Positions 34,789 through 44,515 of a stretch of 64,000 bases of DNA are shown piece by piece (the stretch's first letter is position 1; the number at the start of each line of letters is the position of its first letter). The stretch is from Candidatus Saccharimonadota bacterium (GTDB lineage: Bacteria; Patescibacteriota; Saccharimonadia; Saccharimonadales; UBA4665). Below the pieces are notes generated by a model. That model saw nothing but the letters and a program-made list of their open reading frames with translations, searched no databases and had not been told where the DNA came from. Both the position numbers and the translations under genes were made by a program. The stretch spans positions 62,001 to 126,000 of the forward strand of contig PLTT01000007.1 of the NCBI GenBank assembly GCA_003164595.1, written 5' to 3'.

Positions 34789-35639
34789 ACGAAGATAGCA
34801 TTTTAATTATTGGTGCCAAGGGTCAACTGGGATTAGCTTTACAGGCGCAATACCCTAATGCTGTTGCTGTCGATGTCGACGAGCTTGACATAACAGACCC
34901 AGAATCAGTTATGAACTATGATTGGAGCAACACAAAGATTGTTCTTAATGCAGCAGCTTTTACGAATGTTGACGCAGCTGAGACCCAATCCGGTCGTGAA
35001 GCCGCTTGGAAGGTTAATGCCACCGCTGTAGGGTACCTTGTCAAAGCAGCCATAAACCATGATCTAACATTCGTCCATATTTCAACTGACTATGTATTTG
35101 ATGGTACAACTCCTGAACACAGCGAAAACGAACCATTTAGTCCCCTGTCAGTTTATGGGCAAAGTAAATCAGCCGGAGATATTGCGGTAAGTCTATTGCC
35201 AAAGTACTACATCTTAAGAACTTCGTGGGTTATTGGCGAGGGTAAAAATTTTGTCCGAACTATGCTTGATCTTGAGAAAAAAGGTATTTGCCCAACTATA
35301 GTTTCGGATCAGGTTGGCAGGCTAACATTTACTTCTGAACTCGTAAGAGCCATTGACCACTTACTCACAACAGAACCCGCTGCAGGTGTCTATAACGTTA
35401 GTAATGATGGGGATATAAAGAGTTGGGCTGATATTACTAGATATATCTTTAATGAGACAGGGGCTAAATTAGAAGTACACGACACTACCACTCCGGAATA
35501 TTACAAAGATAAAGAAGGTATTGCCCCAAGACCCTTGAATAGCGCTCTATTGTTAAACAAGATTCATGAAACGGGGTTTGTTTCACATAATTGGACAGAT
35601 GACCTAAAGTTATACATTCAAAAGGAGAACGTCAAATAA
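34785..35639 (+). CDS. rmlD: dTDP-4-dehydrorhamnose reductase
   Basis: A 284-aa SDR enzyme that makes dTDP-L-rhamnose in the last step. It has the nucleotide loop IIGAKGQLGLALQ, HISTDYVFDGTTPEHSE with the conserved TDYVFDG, the YGQSK (YxxxK) motif in SVYGQSKSAGDIAVS, and ILRTSWVIGEGKNFVRTML. It overlaps rmlC by 4 nt and abuts rmlA (TAATG). Confidence 0.95.
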   Translation: MNEDSILIIGAKGQLGLALQAQYPNAVAVDVDELDITDPESVMNYDWSNTKIVLNAAAFTNVDAAETQSGREAAWKVNATAVGYLVKAAINHDLTFVHISTDYVFDGTTPEHSENEPFSPLSVYGQSKSAGDIAVSLLPKYYILRTSWVIGEGKNFVRTMLDLEKKGICPTIVSDQVGRLTFTSELVRAIDHLLTTEPAAGVYNVSNDGDIKSWADITRYIFNETGAKLEVHDTTTPEYYKDKEGIAPRPLNSALLLNKIHETGFVSHNWTDDLKLYIQKENVK

Positions 35640-36502
35640 TGAAAGGCATAATACTTGCAGGTGGTTCCGGCACACGACTGTACCCGATAACAATGGCTAT
35701 TAGTAAACAGTTGATGCCGATTTATGATAAACCAATGATATATTATCCCTTAAGCACATTGTTAAGTGCCAGGATAAATGAGATTCTCATTATCTCAACA
35801 CCCCAAGACTTGCCACGCTTCGAGCAGTTATTAGGAGATGGGTCTAGGATTGGTTGCAAATTTACGTATAAGGTTCAAGACAAGCCAAGAGGACTTGCAG
35901 ATGCATTCTTAGTTGGAGCTGACTTCATTGGCAATGATAGTGTGGCTATGATTCTAGGTGACAACATCTTCTATGGTAGTGATTTTGATGACAACTTGCA
36001 GGAAGCTATTAAAGACCTAGATGGTGGCGTGATTTTTGGACAGAAGGTTGCCGATCCTGAGCGTTATGGAATAGTTGAATTTGATCAAGATATGAAGGTG
36101 CTATCTATCGAGGAAAAGCCAGAAAAACCAAAATCAAATTACGCCATCCCAGGACTTTATATTTTTGATAATCACGTAATTGAATATGCAAACGAGGCCA
36201 AGCCAAGTCCGCGCGGTGAAATAGAAATTACTGAAATTCAAAATGCTTATTTACGAGCCGATAAGCTGAAAGTCTTATTATTAGACCGTGGAACGGCCTG
36301 GTTGGACACTGGCACTTTTGAGAGTATGAATCAGGCTTCACAATTCGTTAAGGTCATAGAAGATCGACAAGGTCTTAAAATAGGGTGTATTGAGGAGATC
36401 GCCTTCCGGAATGGGTTCATTAATAAGCAACAACTAATAACACTAGCTAGGCCACTCGAGAAGAGTGGCTATGGCAAGTACTTGTTAAGTATAGATAATT
36501 GA
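35639..36502 (+). CDS. rmlA: Glucose-1-phosphate thymidylyltransferase
   Basis: A 287-aa enzyme making dTDP-glucose, the first step of the rhamnose pathway, although its gene is last in this operon. It has the signature GIILAGGSGTRLYPITMAI followed by SKQLMPIYDKPMIYYP. Other motifs are LGDNIFYG, VADPERYGIVEF, EEKPEKPKSNYA and RGTAWLDTGT. The length is typical. The start overlaps the rmlD stop by 1 nt. The order B-C-D-A with every junction overlapping suggests one co-translated unit. Confidence 0.95.
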   Translation: MKGIILAGGSGTRLYPITMAISKQLMPIYDKPMIYYPLSTLLSARINEILIISTPQDLPRFEQLLGDGSRIGCKFTYKVQDKPRGLADAFLVGADFIGNDSVAMILGDNIFYGSDFDDNLQEAIKDLDGGVIFGQKVADPERYGIVEFDQDMKVLSIEEKPEKPKSNYAIPGLYIFDNHVIEYANEAKPSPRGEIEITEIQNAYLRADKLKVLLLDRGTAWLDTGTFESMNQASQFVKVIEDRQGLKIGCIEEIAFRNGFINKQQLITLARPLEKSGYGKYLLSIDN

Positions 36503-36517
36503 TGTAGGTTTAATAAG

Positions 36518-37465
36518 ATGTATCGAAACTTAAAAGTTGCTGTGGTAATACCTGCTTATAATGAAGAGAAGTTAATTACCAAAACCATTGAAACACTCCC
36601 AGATTTTATAGATTATGTAATCGTAGTTAATGATTGTAGTAATGACAAAACTTTAGATATTCTAGAAAAGCTTAAAAAACCATACCATAAGCTTACGGTA
36701 TTAAGTAATGATAAAAATAGTGGTATTGGATTTACATTGATGCGAGGTTATAAATATGTTTTGTCCAAGACTGATGCGGAAGCTATTGGTATAGTGGCCG
36801 GAGATGCACAATTTGACGCTTCATATCTTCAGCCTATGCTCGATGATTTCATAGACCTAGAATTAGACTATGTCAAAGCTAGTCGTTTCTATCATCTAGA
36901 GGCCTTTCAGAAAATGCCTAAATATCGACAATTTGGTAACATATTTATCTCTCTACTTACAAAATTCTCGACAGGTTATTACAGCATTACTGACATCACT
37001 AACGGTTGCGGGTTTCTGCGGCGAAGTATTCTAGAAAAAGTTAATTTTGAATTCGTTCAGTCGCGTTATGATTATGAAACAAGTATGCTTACTGCCCTAT
37101 CAATTGCCGGAGCGCGCATAAAGGATCATGCCGTTCCGGCGATATATGGTGAAGAAACATCCACTATAAAGTTAGTTCCAACCGTACTACGTAATTTACG
37201 TGCCGTGTGGCTTGGATTTTGGCGACGTATTTACTACAGGTATATATTGTATGGTTTTCATCCTATTGCACTTTTCCTACTAAGCGGGCTTTTCCTATTT
37301 ATTGTTGGCGGGCTTTTCGGGTTGTTTTTAATTATAGAGAAGCTGTGGCATAATCTTTCTCCAACATCAGGTACAATTATGCTAGTTGTACTACCAATCA
37401 TCTTAGGGTTTCAGATGCTTCTTACGGCCTTAATAATGGATGTTAATAACGAGGGCAGAAACTAG
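36518..37465 (+). CDS. GT2 glycosyltransferase, polyprenyl-sugar type
   Basis: A 315-aa DPM1/DPG-synthase-like transferase. The N-terminal GT-A domain has VVIPAYNEEKLITKTIETL and VVNDCSNDKTLDIL, and AGDAQFDASYLQPML takes the DxD-like place. The C-terminal 80 residues form two membrane helices (IALFLLSGLFLFIVGGLFGL, IMLVVLPIILGFQMLLTALI). Such enzymes attach a sugar to polyprenyl phosphate or elongate lipid-linked glycans. It follows rmlA by 15 nt and is convergent with the HAD gene. Confidence 0.88.
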   Translation: MYRNLKVAVVIPAYNEEKLITKTIETLPDFIDYVIVVNDCSNDKTLDILEKLKKPYHKLTVLSNDKNSGIGFTLMRGYKYVLSKTDAEAIGIVAGDAQFDASYLQPMLDDFIDLELDYVKASRFYHLEAFQKMPKYRQFGNIFISLLTKFSTGYYSITDITNGCGFLRRSILEKVNFEFVQSRYDYETSMLTALSIAGARIKDHAVPAIYGEETSTIKLVPTVLRNLRAVWLGFWRRIYYRYILYGFHPIALFLLSGLFLFIVGGLFGLFLIIEKLWHNLSPTSGTIMLVVLPIILGFQMLLTALIMDVNNEGRN

Positions 37466-37494
37466 CTACTGTTATTAGATTATGATCAGCTATG

Positions 37495-38148
37495 TTACAG
37501 ATTCTTGGTGATATCGCTAAGCTTACCTATATCACGAATAATGAAATCCGGGTTAAGTAATGCAAGTATTTCTCTATTACGAATTCCGGATAGCACTGCA
37601 ACAGTTTTAAAGCCAAGTTTTTTACCAGTAATTATGTCTGCTTCAGTATCTCCAACAATCAAAGCTATTTCGTCCTTTGCAATTACTGTTGAAATTAATT
37701 CAATCTTCTTAGCATAACCGTCAGTTTCAGAATGCCCCGTCAATATTTTTTTAAAGTATTTATCTATACCAAGCCACGACAATTCGTTCATGAGATTTTG
37801 ATGCCTGCGGCGCAAACTGACTAGGTAGCAGTCATGTTGTGTTGATATTATTTGCAGCGTCGAAATGGCATCGACAAAAAGGGTATCAATTTTAAGATAT
37901 TCAGTACTTTCAATCTTAGAAATAAATGAGTCTAAAAAATCAGGCTCAAGGTCGGGCGATAGACCACTCTTTAAGAGTATTTCTTGCCAACCTATTTTTT
38001 GTCGTTTTAAATCCCAATAAGCGGCTTGCGGCATGGGCGTCCCATCATGCGCGATTACTGATTTATAGTACACTTTGTAATGACGCACTGAAACGTCTAT
38101 TAACGTGCCATCTAGATCAAAAAATATTTTTAGTTGAGTCTGTGCCAT
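37495..38148 (-). CDS. HAD-family phosphatase
   Basis: A 217-aa haloacid-dehalogenase hydrolase. Motif I is IFFDLDGTLIDVSVRHY, and motif IV is LIVGDTEADIITGKKLG, with a helical cap between. It resembles phosphoglycolate-phosphatase-like enzymes. It ends the five-gene minus-strand sugar operon and overlaps the epimerase gene by 19 nt, so it probably removes phosphate from a sugar intermediate of that pathway. Confidence 0.85.
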   Translation of the reverse strand: MAQTQLKIFFDLDGTLIDVSVRHYKVYYKSVIAHDGTPMPQAAYWDLKRQKIGWQEILLKSGLSPDLEPDFLDSFISKIESTEYLKIDTLFVDAISTLQIISTQHDCYLVSLRRRHQNLMNELSWLGIDKYFKKILTGHSETDGYAKKIELISTVIAKDEIALIVGDTEADIITGKKLGFKTVAVLSGIRNREILALLNPDFIIRDIGKLSDITKNL

Positions 38149-39029
38149 TCAATTTGCTCTTCAATTAGGTCTGGAAAAACATGTGCAGGCTTAAATTTCA
38201 TTTTACGCGTCGCTTTGTCTACATTAAGGACGATATCTGAAGCCGATTTTTCACGAGCCAGGATATTCATTGATAATCTTGGATTAACAGATTGAATAAT
38301 TGAACCCGCTGTATCCTTAATTGATATGCCTTTGCCAGTGCCTATATTGAATATCCCATTCGGAGACTTTGTTACAGCTAGATATAGAGCCTCGGCAGCA
38401 TCCGTCACGTGGAGATAATCCCTCAACTCCTCGCCGCCATATATGTCTAGATTATCGCCGGCTAATGCCTTTTTTATAAAATTGGGCACTGCGCGGTTGA
38501 TATTATCACCGGGCCCATAGAGAACAGTAAAGCGTAATATAGAAATTGGCAGGCTATTACGCTCCGCGTAGACCGAACAGAATAACTCACCTGCAAGCTT
38601 GGAGGCGCCGTAGTAGGATAGTGGTTTTAGTAATGCATCTTCAATTATTGGCTTGTCAGTAATTGGTAGCCCATAGACTTCTGCAGTACTAGCATAGACA
38701 AAGTTTTTTAAAGTTTTCCCGAAAACGTCCAACAAATTAATCGTTCCTTTAGTATTTGTTTCGAACATTGGTAAGGCTTGGTCTTCGTCCTTGTTTTTAG
38801 GAACTAACGCAGCCAAGTGAACTATAGCATCTATAGAAGGAAATGCCTTGTGGACGCCCCTAAGGGTCTCTATAGCCGTTATGTCTGCTTGTACATATGA
38901 ACAATCATCTCGATCTTGTTTGCCGAGATCCGATCTGCCTATCACTACAATGCTATGGCCCGCCCGGATCAGACGATTAGTAAGGGTCTCTCCCAGGAAT
39001 CCACTAGCACCAGTGATGAGTATTTGCAT
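38130..39029 (-). CDS. NAD-dependent sugar epimerase/dehydratase
   Basis: A 299-aa extended SDR protein. The loop ILITGASGFLGETLTNRL lies at the N-terminus. ASTAEVYGLPI has the active-site Ser/Thr, YGASK (YxxxK) is in LSYYGASKLAGELFCS, and FTVLYGPGDN and RDYLHVTDAAEAL follow. The substrate is probably a nucleotide sugar. Its start shares one base with the stop of the ATP-grasp gene, and its end overlaps the HAD gene. Confidence 0.9.
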   Translation of the reverse strand: MQILITGASGFLGETLTNRLIRAGHSIVVIGRSDLGKQDRDDCSYVQADITAIETLRGVHKAFPSIDAIVHLAALVPKNKDEDQALPMFETNTKGTINLLDVFGKTLKNFVYASTAEVYGLPITDKPIIEDALLKPLSYYGASKLAGELFCSVYAERNSLPISILRFTVLYGPGDNINRAVPNFIKKALAGDNLDIYGGEELRDYLHVTDAAEALYLAVTKSPNGIFNIGTGKGISIKDTAGSIIQSVNPRLSMNILAREKSASDIVLNVDKATRKMKFKPAHVFPDLIEEQIEWHRLN

Positions 39030-40105
39030 TACTGATGTAGCGCCTTCTTCAGCTTTTCGAGTTTAGTAACTTCCGACTCCACCTGGTCGCGTGAGACCAG
39101 AACTGGTTCAAAATCCATACCACGGATCCATATCATATTGTCTTTTGCAGGATTAACTTTCTTTTCAAACTTTGGCGGTTCTTCGCCATAAGCAAGTTTT
39201 ACAAAAGTATACGGCATATTTACCCCCAGCTCAGTAAAAAACTGATGGGTCGTAAAAAATCTGCCAATATTAATCTCAGTAGGGTTTGGAACGCCATTTT
39301 GGTCATACGCAAGATCAACCCCAAACAGTCCTGATGGTTTGGGATCAATAGCGAGGACTGTTTTTTGAGCAATCTCATCCAATATTGGGTCACTAACAGT
39401 CTCTCCGCCACCAGTGGCACCGGTCACACCTGAAGGTGAAATCTTACTAAGCTCCCAGTAAAGTCGACGTCTACCCTGCGCTAAAACTAACTCTCCATCA
39501 TGCCATATTGACATCCATGTTGTCGTGTCGTCACGGAGTAGTTCGGCAGCCGTGAATGTGCCATCCCAGCCTTTTTGAAAATCAAGCCAGTTAATTGCCG
39601 TCTGCATATCCGAAACTGGCAAAGCACCTCGGCCTCCAGCTCCTGATGTTGCCCGTACCCACATCTTTCCGCCAAAATCCTCAAACGCCTGTTCAAGCTG
39701 TTCTTTATCCGTGATAATAACTGTCTTAGGAACTTTAATACCAGCGGATTGCCATTTCTCGAATGATAGAAATTTATCTTGGCAGATTCTTACAGTTTCT
39801 TTGTCGGGAAAGAAGGTTTTTGCCTTTAGCTTCTCACGATTTTCAGATAAGAAATTTACCTCTGTATCATTCTGAGCGTGAACAAATTCAATCTTTTCTT
39901 TGTCGATAATATAGTTCAACACATCAATATACGAGGGGTCTTTAGCGAACGGGACAAGATAGCGAGCATCTGTTTCAGCCCTTTGAAGATAATATTTGTC
40001 CGCGTCTGTTCCAACTATGTAAAATTCTTCTGGTGCTTTACGCAAAGACCTAGTGAAGTTTACTGCTGGCGAACCCCCAGCTCCCGTTACCAATATACGT
40101 TTCAT
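39029..40105 (-). CDS. ATP-grasp ligase, carbamoyl-phosphate-synthase-like
   Basis: A 358-aa protein with an N-terminal pre-ATP-grasp Rossmann part (RILVTGAGGSPAVNF, DADKYYLQRAETDARYLV). The ATP-grasp core follows (MWVRATSGAGGRGALPVSDM as nucleotide loop, GVDLAYDQNGVPNPTEINIG with metal-binding residues). Such enzymes join a carboxylate to an amine or other nucleophile. Among nucleotide-sugar genes it may modify the sugar with an acyl, carbamoyl or amino-acid group. The exact reaction is unknown. It follows the oxidoreductase by 22 nt and is coupled to the epimerase (1-nt overlap). Confidence 0.85.
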   Translation of the reverse strand: MKRILVTGAGGSPAVNFTRSLRKAPEEFYIVGTDADKYYLQRAETDARYLVPFAKDPSYIDVLNYIIDKEKIEFVHAQNDTEVNFLSENREKLKAKTFFPDKETVRICQDKFLSFEKWQSAGIKVPKTVIITDKEQLEQAFEDFGGKMWVRATSGAGGRGALPVSDMQTAINWLDFQKGWDGTFTAAELLRDDTTTWMSIWHDGELVLAQGRRRLYWELSKISPSGVTGATGGGETVSDPILDEIAQKTVLAIDPKPSGLFGVDLAYDQNGVPNPTEINIGRFFTTHQFFTELGVNMPYTFVKLAYGEEPPKFEKKVNPAKDNMIWIRGMDFEPVLVSRDQVESEVTKLEKLKKALHQ

Positions 40106-40127
40106 GTGTCCTCCCTTATTATAATAA

Positions 40128-41111
40128 TCATTCGTATTTTTTAACTGCCTCTAATGCTAAGCGTAGTGCTTCGCGGGCATCCCTAGGATTAACCAAATGA
40201 GATTGTTTATCGCCATTGATTCTAGCTAGAAAAGCTTTCAACTCTACAGCAAGAGGTTCTTCAAAATCAACTTTAATGACTTCCTTTTTTGGTTCACCCA
40301 TATTTGTAACGAAATTAGAAAAACCTTTATTGGGTGTCTTTATCATATTGTGCTTATAGTACTCCAGCTCTTGGGTAATATAATTACCCTCTAAATAACC
40401 CGTGGATCCAGTAAGAGATATGGTACGTATCTTTACGGGTGTCAACCAATTAGCCTGTATAAAACCAGATGCACCTCCATAATCCATAAGTATTTCAGCC
40501 GAATCGATTTGTTTTGTATGATGCGTACGAGAGCCGTGACTAAAAATTTTTGTTGGCTGTTTACCAAGTAGAAAACTTATTATATCTATATCGTGCACTG
40601 CAAGATCAATAATTACATCTGTCTTAGGTTCTATAGCGGGAAATCCTCCGACACGCTTACATACTATTGATGTTATTTTGCCAATTTTCCCCTCGTCAAC
40701 CATTGTTTTTAGTTTAATAATAATTGGATTGTAGCGTTCAATGTGCCCAACCGTAAAAATAATACTATTTTTTTCAGCTAATTTAATCAATTCATCAGCT
40801 TCCTTGACCGTGCTTGCAATAGGTTTTTCAAGCAGCACATGAATGCCACGTTTCATGGCATATTCAGCGACCTCGGCATGAAAAGTAGTCGGTACTACGA
40901 TTGAAACTGCCTCAGGCTTGGTCTCACTCAGCATTTTCTGGTAATCAGTAAAATACTGGGCACCGTATTCATCAGCTAGAATCTTAGTGGCTGGATTGAT
41001 GTCCGCCAAAGCTACTAGATCTGCTCCGGGTAGCAGCGAATAGTTGCGCATGTGATTCTTCCCCATGTTGCCTCCACCAATAACGGCAACACGGATCTTA
41101 TGATTTGGCAT
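40128..41111 (-). CDS. Gfo/Idh/MocA-family sugar oxidoreductase (WlbA-like)
   Basis: A 327-aa NAD(P)-dependent oxidoreductase. The dinucleotide loop is VAVIGGGNMGKNHMRNY, the catalytic-region motif is LLEKPIASTVKEADELI, and IDLAVHDIDIISFLLG follows. It is similar to enzymes that oxidise the 3-position of UDP-sugars before transamination. It overlaps the aminotransferase gene upstream by 14 nt, which makes a 3-keto then amino-sugar pathway likely. Confidence 0.9.
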   Translation of the reverse strand: MPNHKIRVAVIGGGNMGKNHMRNYSLLPGADLVALADINPATKILADEYGAQYFTDYQKMLSETKPEAVSIVVPTTFHAEVAEYAMKRGIHVLLEKPIASTVKEADELIKLAEKNSIIFTVGHIERYNPIIIKLKTMVDEGKIGKITSIVCKRVGGFPAIEPKTDVIIDLAVHDIDIISFLLGKQPTKIFSHGSRTHHTKQIDSAEILMDYGGASGFIQANWLTPVKIRTISLTGSTGYLEGNYITQELEYYKHNMIKTPNKGFSNFVTNMGEPKKEVIKVDFEEPLAVELKAFLARINGDKQSHLVNPRDAREALRLALEAVKKYE

Positions 41112-42204
41112 TACTTAAGTCCTTGATGGATTCTATAATACTAGTCAAATCTTCCGCGCTCACTCTTGGATGAACCGGTAGAGATAAGACTTGTTCTGCA
41201 GCTTCCTCAGCATTAGGAAAATCGCCAATTTGATAGCCGAGTTTAGCAATATGCGAGTAAGCATGCAAGGGTTTTGGGTAATATATTGCACTGCCAATCT
41301 CTTTTTCCCTCAATGCGATCATAAGCTGCTCACGAGTAATAGAGAATTCTGGAGTTATACGGACAGTATATTGATGATATACGTGCGTTCTACCCTGCTT
41401 GACTGATGGTAATTCAAGCCCCTTGATGTTAGCCAAGCCTTCACTCAAGATCTTAGCGTTGTTTTGACGAGCCAAGCTGAAATCATCAACCTTACCTAGC
41501 TGGGCAACTGCTATTGCAGCATGCAGATCTGTCATGCGATAGTTATAGCCAATCCCAGCATACTCATAAGGCCCAACCATGCCATGTTGCCGAAAACTCT
41601 TCATGATAGTCGCTTGTTTTTCGTCATCTGTAGTCACAACGCCGCCCTCACCACACATAATGTTCTTTGTTGCATATAATGAGAAGCAGCCTAGATTACC
41701 AAGACTTCCAGCTTTTTTATCTCCATAGTTGGCTCCCACAGCCTGACATGCATCTTCAATTATTATTATTCCGTGCTCGTCAGCTAAAGCTTGTAGTTCA
41801 TTAAAGTCACAGGGTTGTCCATATAGGTGAACAGGTAGTATGACTTTTGTCTTATTAGTGATAGCACCTCTGACCTTCTCGACGTCTATATTATAAGTTC
41901 CAGGATCAATATCAACTAGAACTGGTTTTGCGCCCAAGAATAGTATTGGATTTATGGTAGCTATAAAACTAAACGGGGTCGTAATTACTTCATCACCAGG
42001 CCCGACACCGGCTGCGAATAATGCCGCATGTATAGCTGCGGTTCCGCTATTTACTGCCACTGCAAATTTAGTACCACAATACCTCGCAAATGACTCTTCT
42101 AGTTCGGATACTTTGGGGCCTTGAGCTAACATGCCACTAGAAAGTACATTATTTACGGCTTCAATCTCTTCGTCCCCAATAATTGGTGATGCGATTTGTA
42201 TCAT
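41098..42204 (-). CDS. DegT/DnrJ/EryC1 sugar aminotransferase
   Basis: A 368-aa PLP enzyme that aminates keto-sugar nucleotides. VNSGTAAIHAALFAAGVGPG, VLVDIDPGTYNID and IIEDACQAVGANYGDKKAG are typical. The PLP lysine lies in FSLYATKNIMCGEGG, and YNYRMTDLHAAIAVAQLGK follows. It starts the minus-strand operon aminotransferase - oxidoreductase - ATP-grasp - epimerase - HAD. The product is probably a modified amino sugar for the surface glycan. Confidence 0.93.
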   Translation of the reverse strand: MIQIASPIIGDEEIEAVNNVLSSGMLAQGPKVSELEESFARYCGTKFAVAVNSGTAAIHAALFAAGVGPGDEVITTPFSFIATINPILFLGAKPVLVDIDPGTYNIDVEKVRGAITNKTKVILPVHLYGQPCDFNELQALADEHGIIIIEDACQAVGANYGDKKAGSLGNLGCFSLYATKNIMCGEGGVVTTDDEKQATIMKSFRQHGMVGPYEYAGIGYNYRMTDLHAAIAVAQLGKVDDFSLARQNNAKILSEGLANIKGLELPSVKQGRTHVYHQYTVRITPEFSITREQLMIALREKEIGSAIYYPKPLHAYSHIAKLGYQIGDFPNAEEAAEQVLSLPVHPRVSAEDLTSIIESIKDLSNAKS

Positions 42205-42396
42205 AAATTATCCCCTTTACTCCTATAATATACACTATAGTCGACTTACTCAAGGAATTTGTTTTGGCCTCAACTTAATCAAAAATGTTAAAAGAATTAG
42301 ATATTTTCAAAACATAATTACATTAAATTGTATTTATTTATTAAACGTCATACTTGAAAATATTTTATACGGCTTCATGTTTATGGTGATTTTTTG

Positions 42397-42402
42397 TATA
42401 AT
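42397..42402 (+). promoter_or_regulatory. -10 box of a leaderless promoter
   Basis: TATAAT ends 6 nt before a GTG at 42409, so transcription starts at this codon. This decides the start of the small DMT protein. The -35 (TTCATG, 17 nt upstream) is poor. Confidence 0.55.
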
Positions 42403-42408
42403 ACCAAA

Positions 42409-42762
42409 GTGTCAAAAATACTTATTTCGTTGTACATATTAGCTACTACATTAGCTTTGGTAGCTCTAAAATACGGCAGTAAAGCGGGTGCTCCACTCAG
42501 CTTCATCGATCATAAATTACAATTTAATATAAACATCTACACCGTCTTGGGTATTGGTCTCTATGGAATTAGCTTTGTAGTTTATATGTATCTGATATCC
42601 AAATATGATTTGGGATATATTATTCCCCTAACTGCCGCTTTCATATATATTCTAATATTCATCGCTTCGTATTTTGTTTTCCATGAAGTTTTTACAACTA
42701 CAAAGATTTTTGGAATTGGTCTGATAGTTATCGGTTTAGTATTTCTTAACCTCAAGAAATAG
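42409..42762 (+). CDS. Small four-helix DMT-type membrane protein (ArnE/EmrE-like)
   Basis: A 117-aa protein with four membrane helices: LISLYILATTLALVALKYGS, VLGIGLYGISFVVYMYLIS, IIPLTAAFIYILIFIASYFV and IFGIGLIVIGLVFLNLKK. Its size and the ending VIGLVFLNLKK fit the SMR/EamA half-size group. Among glycan genes it may flip a lipid-linked sugar, as ArnE/ArnF do, rather than export drugs. The frame begins with TTG at 42394, but the leaderless GTG at 42409 fits the promoter. Confidence 0.8.
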   Translation: MSKILISLYILATTLALVALKYGSKAGAPLSFIDHKLQFNINIYTVLGIGLYGISFVVYMYLISKYDLGYIIPLTAAFIYILIFIASYFVFHEVFTTTKIFGIGLIVIGLVFLNLKK

Positions 42763-42872
42763 AATTACCGGAAAAAGCTACTAGAACGAGATATCATTTA
42801 TCATCATTATAATATTGTCCGAAACCTTACTGTCATAGCTGACGAGGTCTAATTTTTTGGTAATACCTTCTG

Positions 42873-44348
42873 TTAGGGAAAGTATTTTAGAGTCAACAAA
42901 ATTGACGCTGTTAAATTAATTACAGATACGCCAGCAACGATTATGCCCATGCGGTTTGATTTGTCAAAAGTGATCTTCGCCCATTTCCCTATTACGACGA
43001 ATATTGGAATTAACAGTGGTAAGATCGGTATAAAATATCTACCCTGTATACCAAGTACTTGATAATACCCAACTGGGGTCCACAATATGTATAGCGATAC
43101 GGCTATAGCTAAAATACTAATAATGAACGTAGCAGAGTATGCAATTGCTGTCATTTTATCTCTACTAAAATCCTTTAGAGAATTGCCTTTGTATAAGAAT
43201 GCAATCAGGAGGGCTGCGTAGCCGAGGCTCACGAATGCTGCTGGTAGTGCATAGGCAAACCAAGAAAAATATCCATACATGGATGTCCAGTAGAAGTCTG
43301 GTAGATCTGGATTTTTAAAACCTTGGAATATAAAAGTTCGGTATAATGTTTTGGCAAACGTTAGTGGGTGCTCAAGGATATATTTTAGTTGTGCAACTTG
43401 ATTTACATCACCAACACCAAGTACTTTTGAATAAGTTACGTAGTGTTGGTACTTTATGACGAGATACCACGAAGCAGCTACGAATATACTAATACCAAGA
43501 CCACAAGCAACTAGAATTGCTCTTTTCTTTAAACCTGTAAGAACGTTTTTAGGAAGAAAGATTATTGGTAGCAACAAGACGATATAAGTTTGTTTAGTCA
43601 GGCCGAGACCTAGGCCAATAAGTGCTATATAAAGATATTGATATCTTCTTATTGGCTCCTTCTGCAGGAAAAGCTTATGTATAAATGCAATAGTTATAAA
43701 TGATAATCCTATTGTCATAACATCAGTTGAGAGGGATGCGGCTTCTTGAATCGCTACGGGAAAAAGACCAACTACGGCGTATACCCACTTTTTTCTAGGC
43801 GCTATTTTAATGGCAAGATATATTAGAGCTACATAAGCAATTAAGTTAAAAATTCGGCCCAATATGACCATGACACCCAAAGATGGGTATATTATGCGAC
43901 CTAGATCAATACCTACTGCTTGTGGAATATAACCAACTGGGCTATACACAGCAGACGCCGGAAATGCTTCAAATTTTATATCCGATGGTGCAACTTTAGT
44001 AAAGTATTGATGCCTTGGAATTGGAGGTATTTGACTACCATTTACCGTACTAATAGAAGGTACATAGGGGACAATTCCGCCCGTCTCGCCATTTTTAGTT
44101 TCACTTAACATTTGCCCTTCACCAACCTGGTAGGCTCTATCAAAATGCACAGTTTCGTCAGGAGTCATAAAAATTGGCATTGAGAATACCATCGCTAGGC
44201 CAAATATGGCAGCAAGTAATAAGAAAACCTTCTCTGGTTGATCAAAGAAATCTTTAAAATAATGCTTTATAGATGAGTAACGTAAATTTTTAGACAAAGA
44301 ATGTTTTGTAATTTTTTGCATTAGTTCCCTAGTTTTTATCCGACTCAA
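42873..44348 (-). CDS. DUF2142 polytopic membrane protein
   Basis: A 491-aa membrane protein with about 10 helices. It carries the DUF2142 pattern near its N-terminus (FGLAMVFSMPIFMTPDETVH, FDRAYQVGEGQM). MTPDETVHFDRAY has acidic residues on the outer face of the first helix, as in GT-C enzymes. The end has GIQGRYFIPILPLLIPIFVV, similar to GT-C families. It may transfer a sugar or other group from a lipid carrier on the outside. It faces the small secreted-domain gene at 44516. Confidence 0.88.
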   Translation of the reverse strand: MSRIKTRELMQKITKHSLSKNLRYSSIKHYFKDFFDQPEKVFLLLAAIFGLAMVFSMPIFMTPDETVHFDRAYQVGEGQMLSETKNGETGGIVPYVPSISTVNGSQIPPIPRHQYFTKVAPSDIKFEAFPASAVYSPVGYIPQAVGIDLGRIIYPSLGVMVILGRIFNLIAYVALIYLAIKIAPRKKWVYAVVGLFPVAIQEAASLSTDVMTIGLSFITIAFIHKLFLQKEPIRRYQYLYIALIGLGLGLTKQTYIVLLLPIIFLPKNVLTGLKKRAILVACGLGISIFVAASWYLVIKYQHYVTYSKVLGVGDVNQVAQLKYILEHPLTFAKTLYRTFIFQGFKNPDLPDFYWTSMYGYFSWFAYALPAAFVSLGYAALLIAFLYKGNSLKDFSRDKMTAIAYSATFIISILAIAVSLYILWTPVGYYQVLGIQGRYFIPILPLLIPIFVVIGKWAKITFDKSNRMGIIVAGVSVINLTASILLTLKYFP

Positions 44349-44515
44349 TAATTCAATTCATTATAATACAGCGCGAGACCTAAACCTATAAATATAATTA
44401 CAAATACATTGAATTTTATAGTAATTATTAAAATATGATTAAGCGCATTGGCAATATTGTAATTAATAGATAAAAAAGAGTATAATCGGGTGTGGATAAT
44501 TGTTAAAATAAAAAC

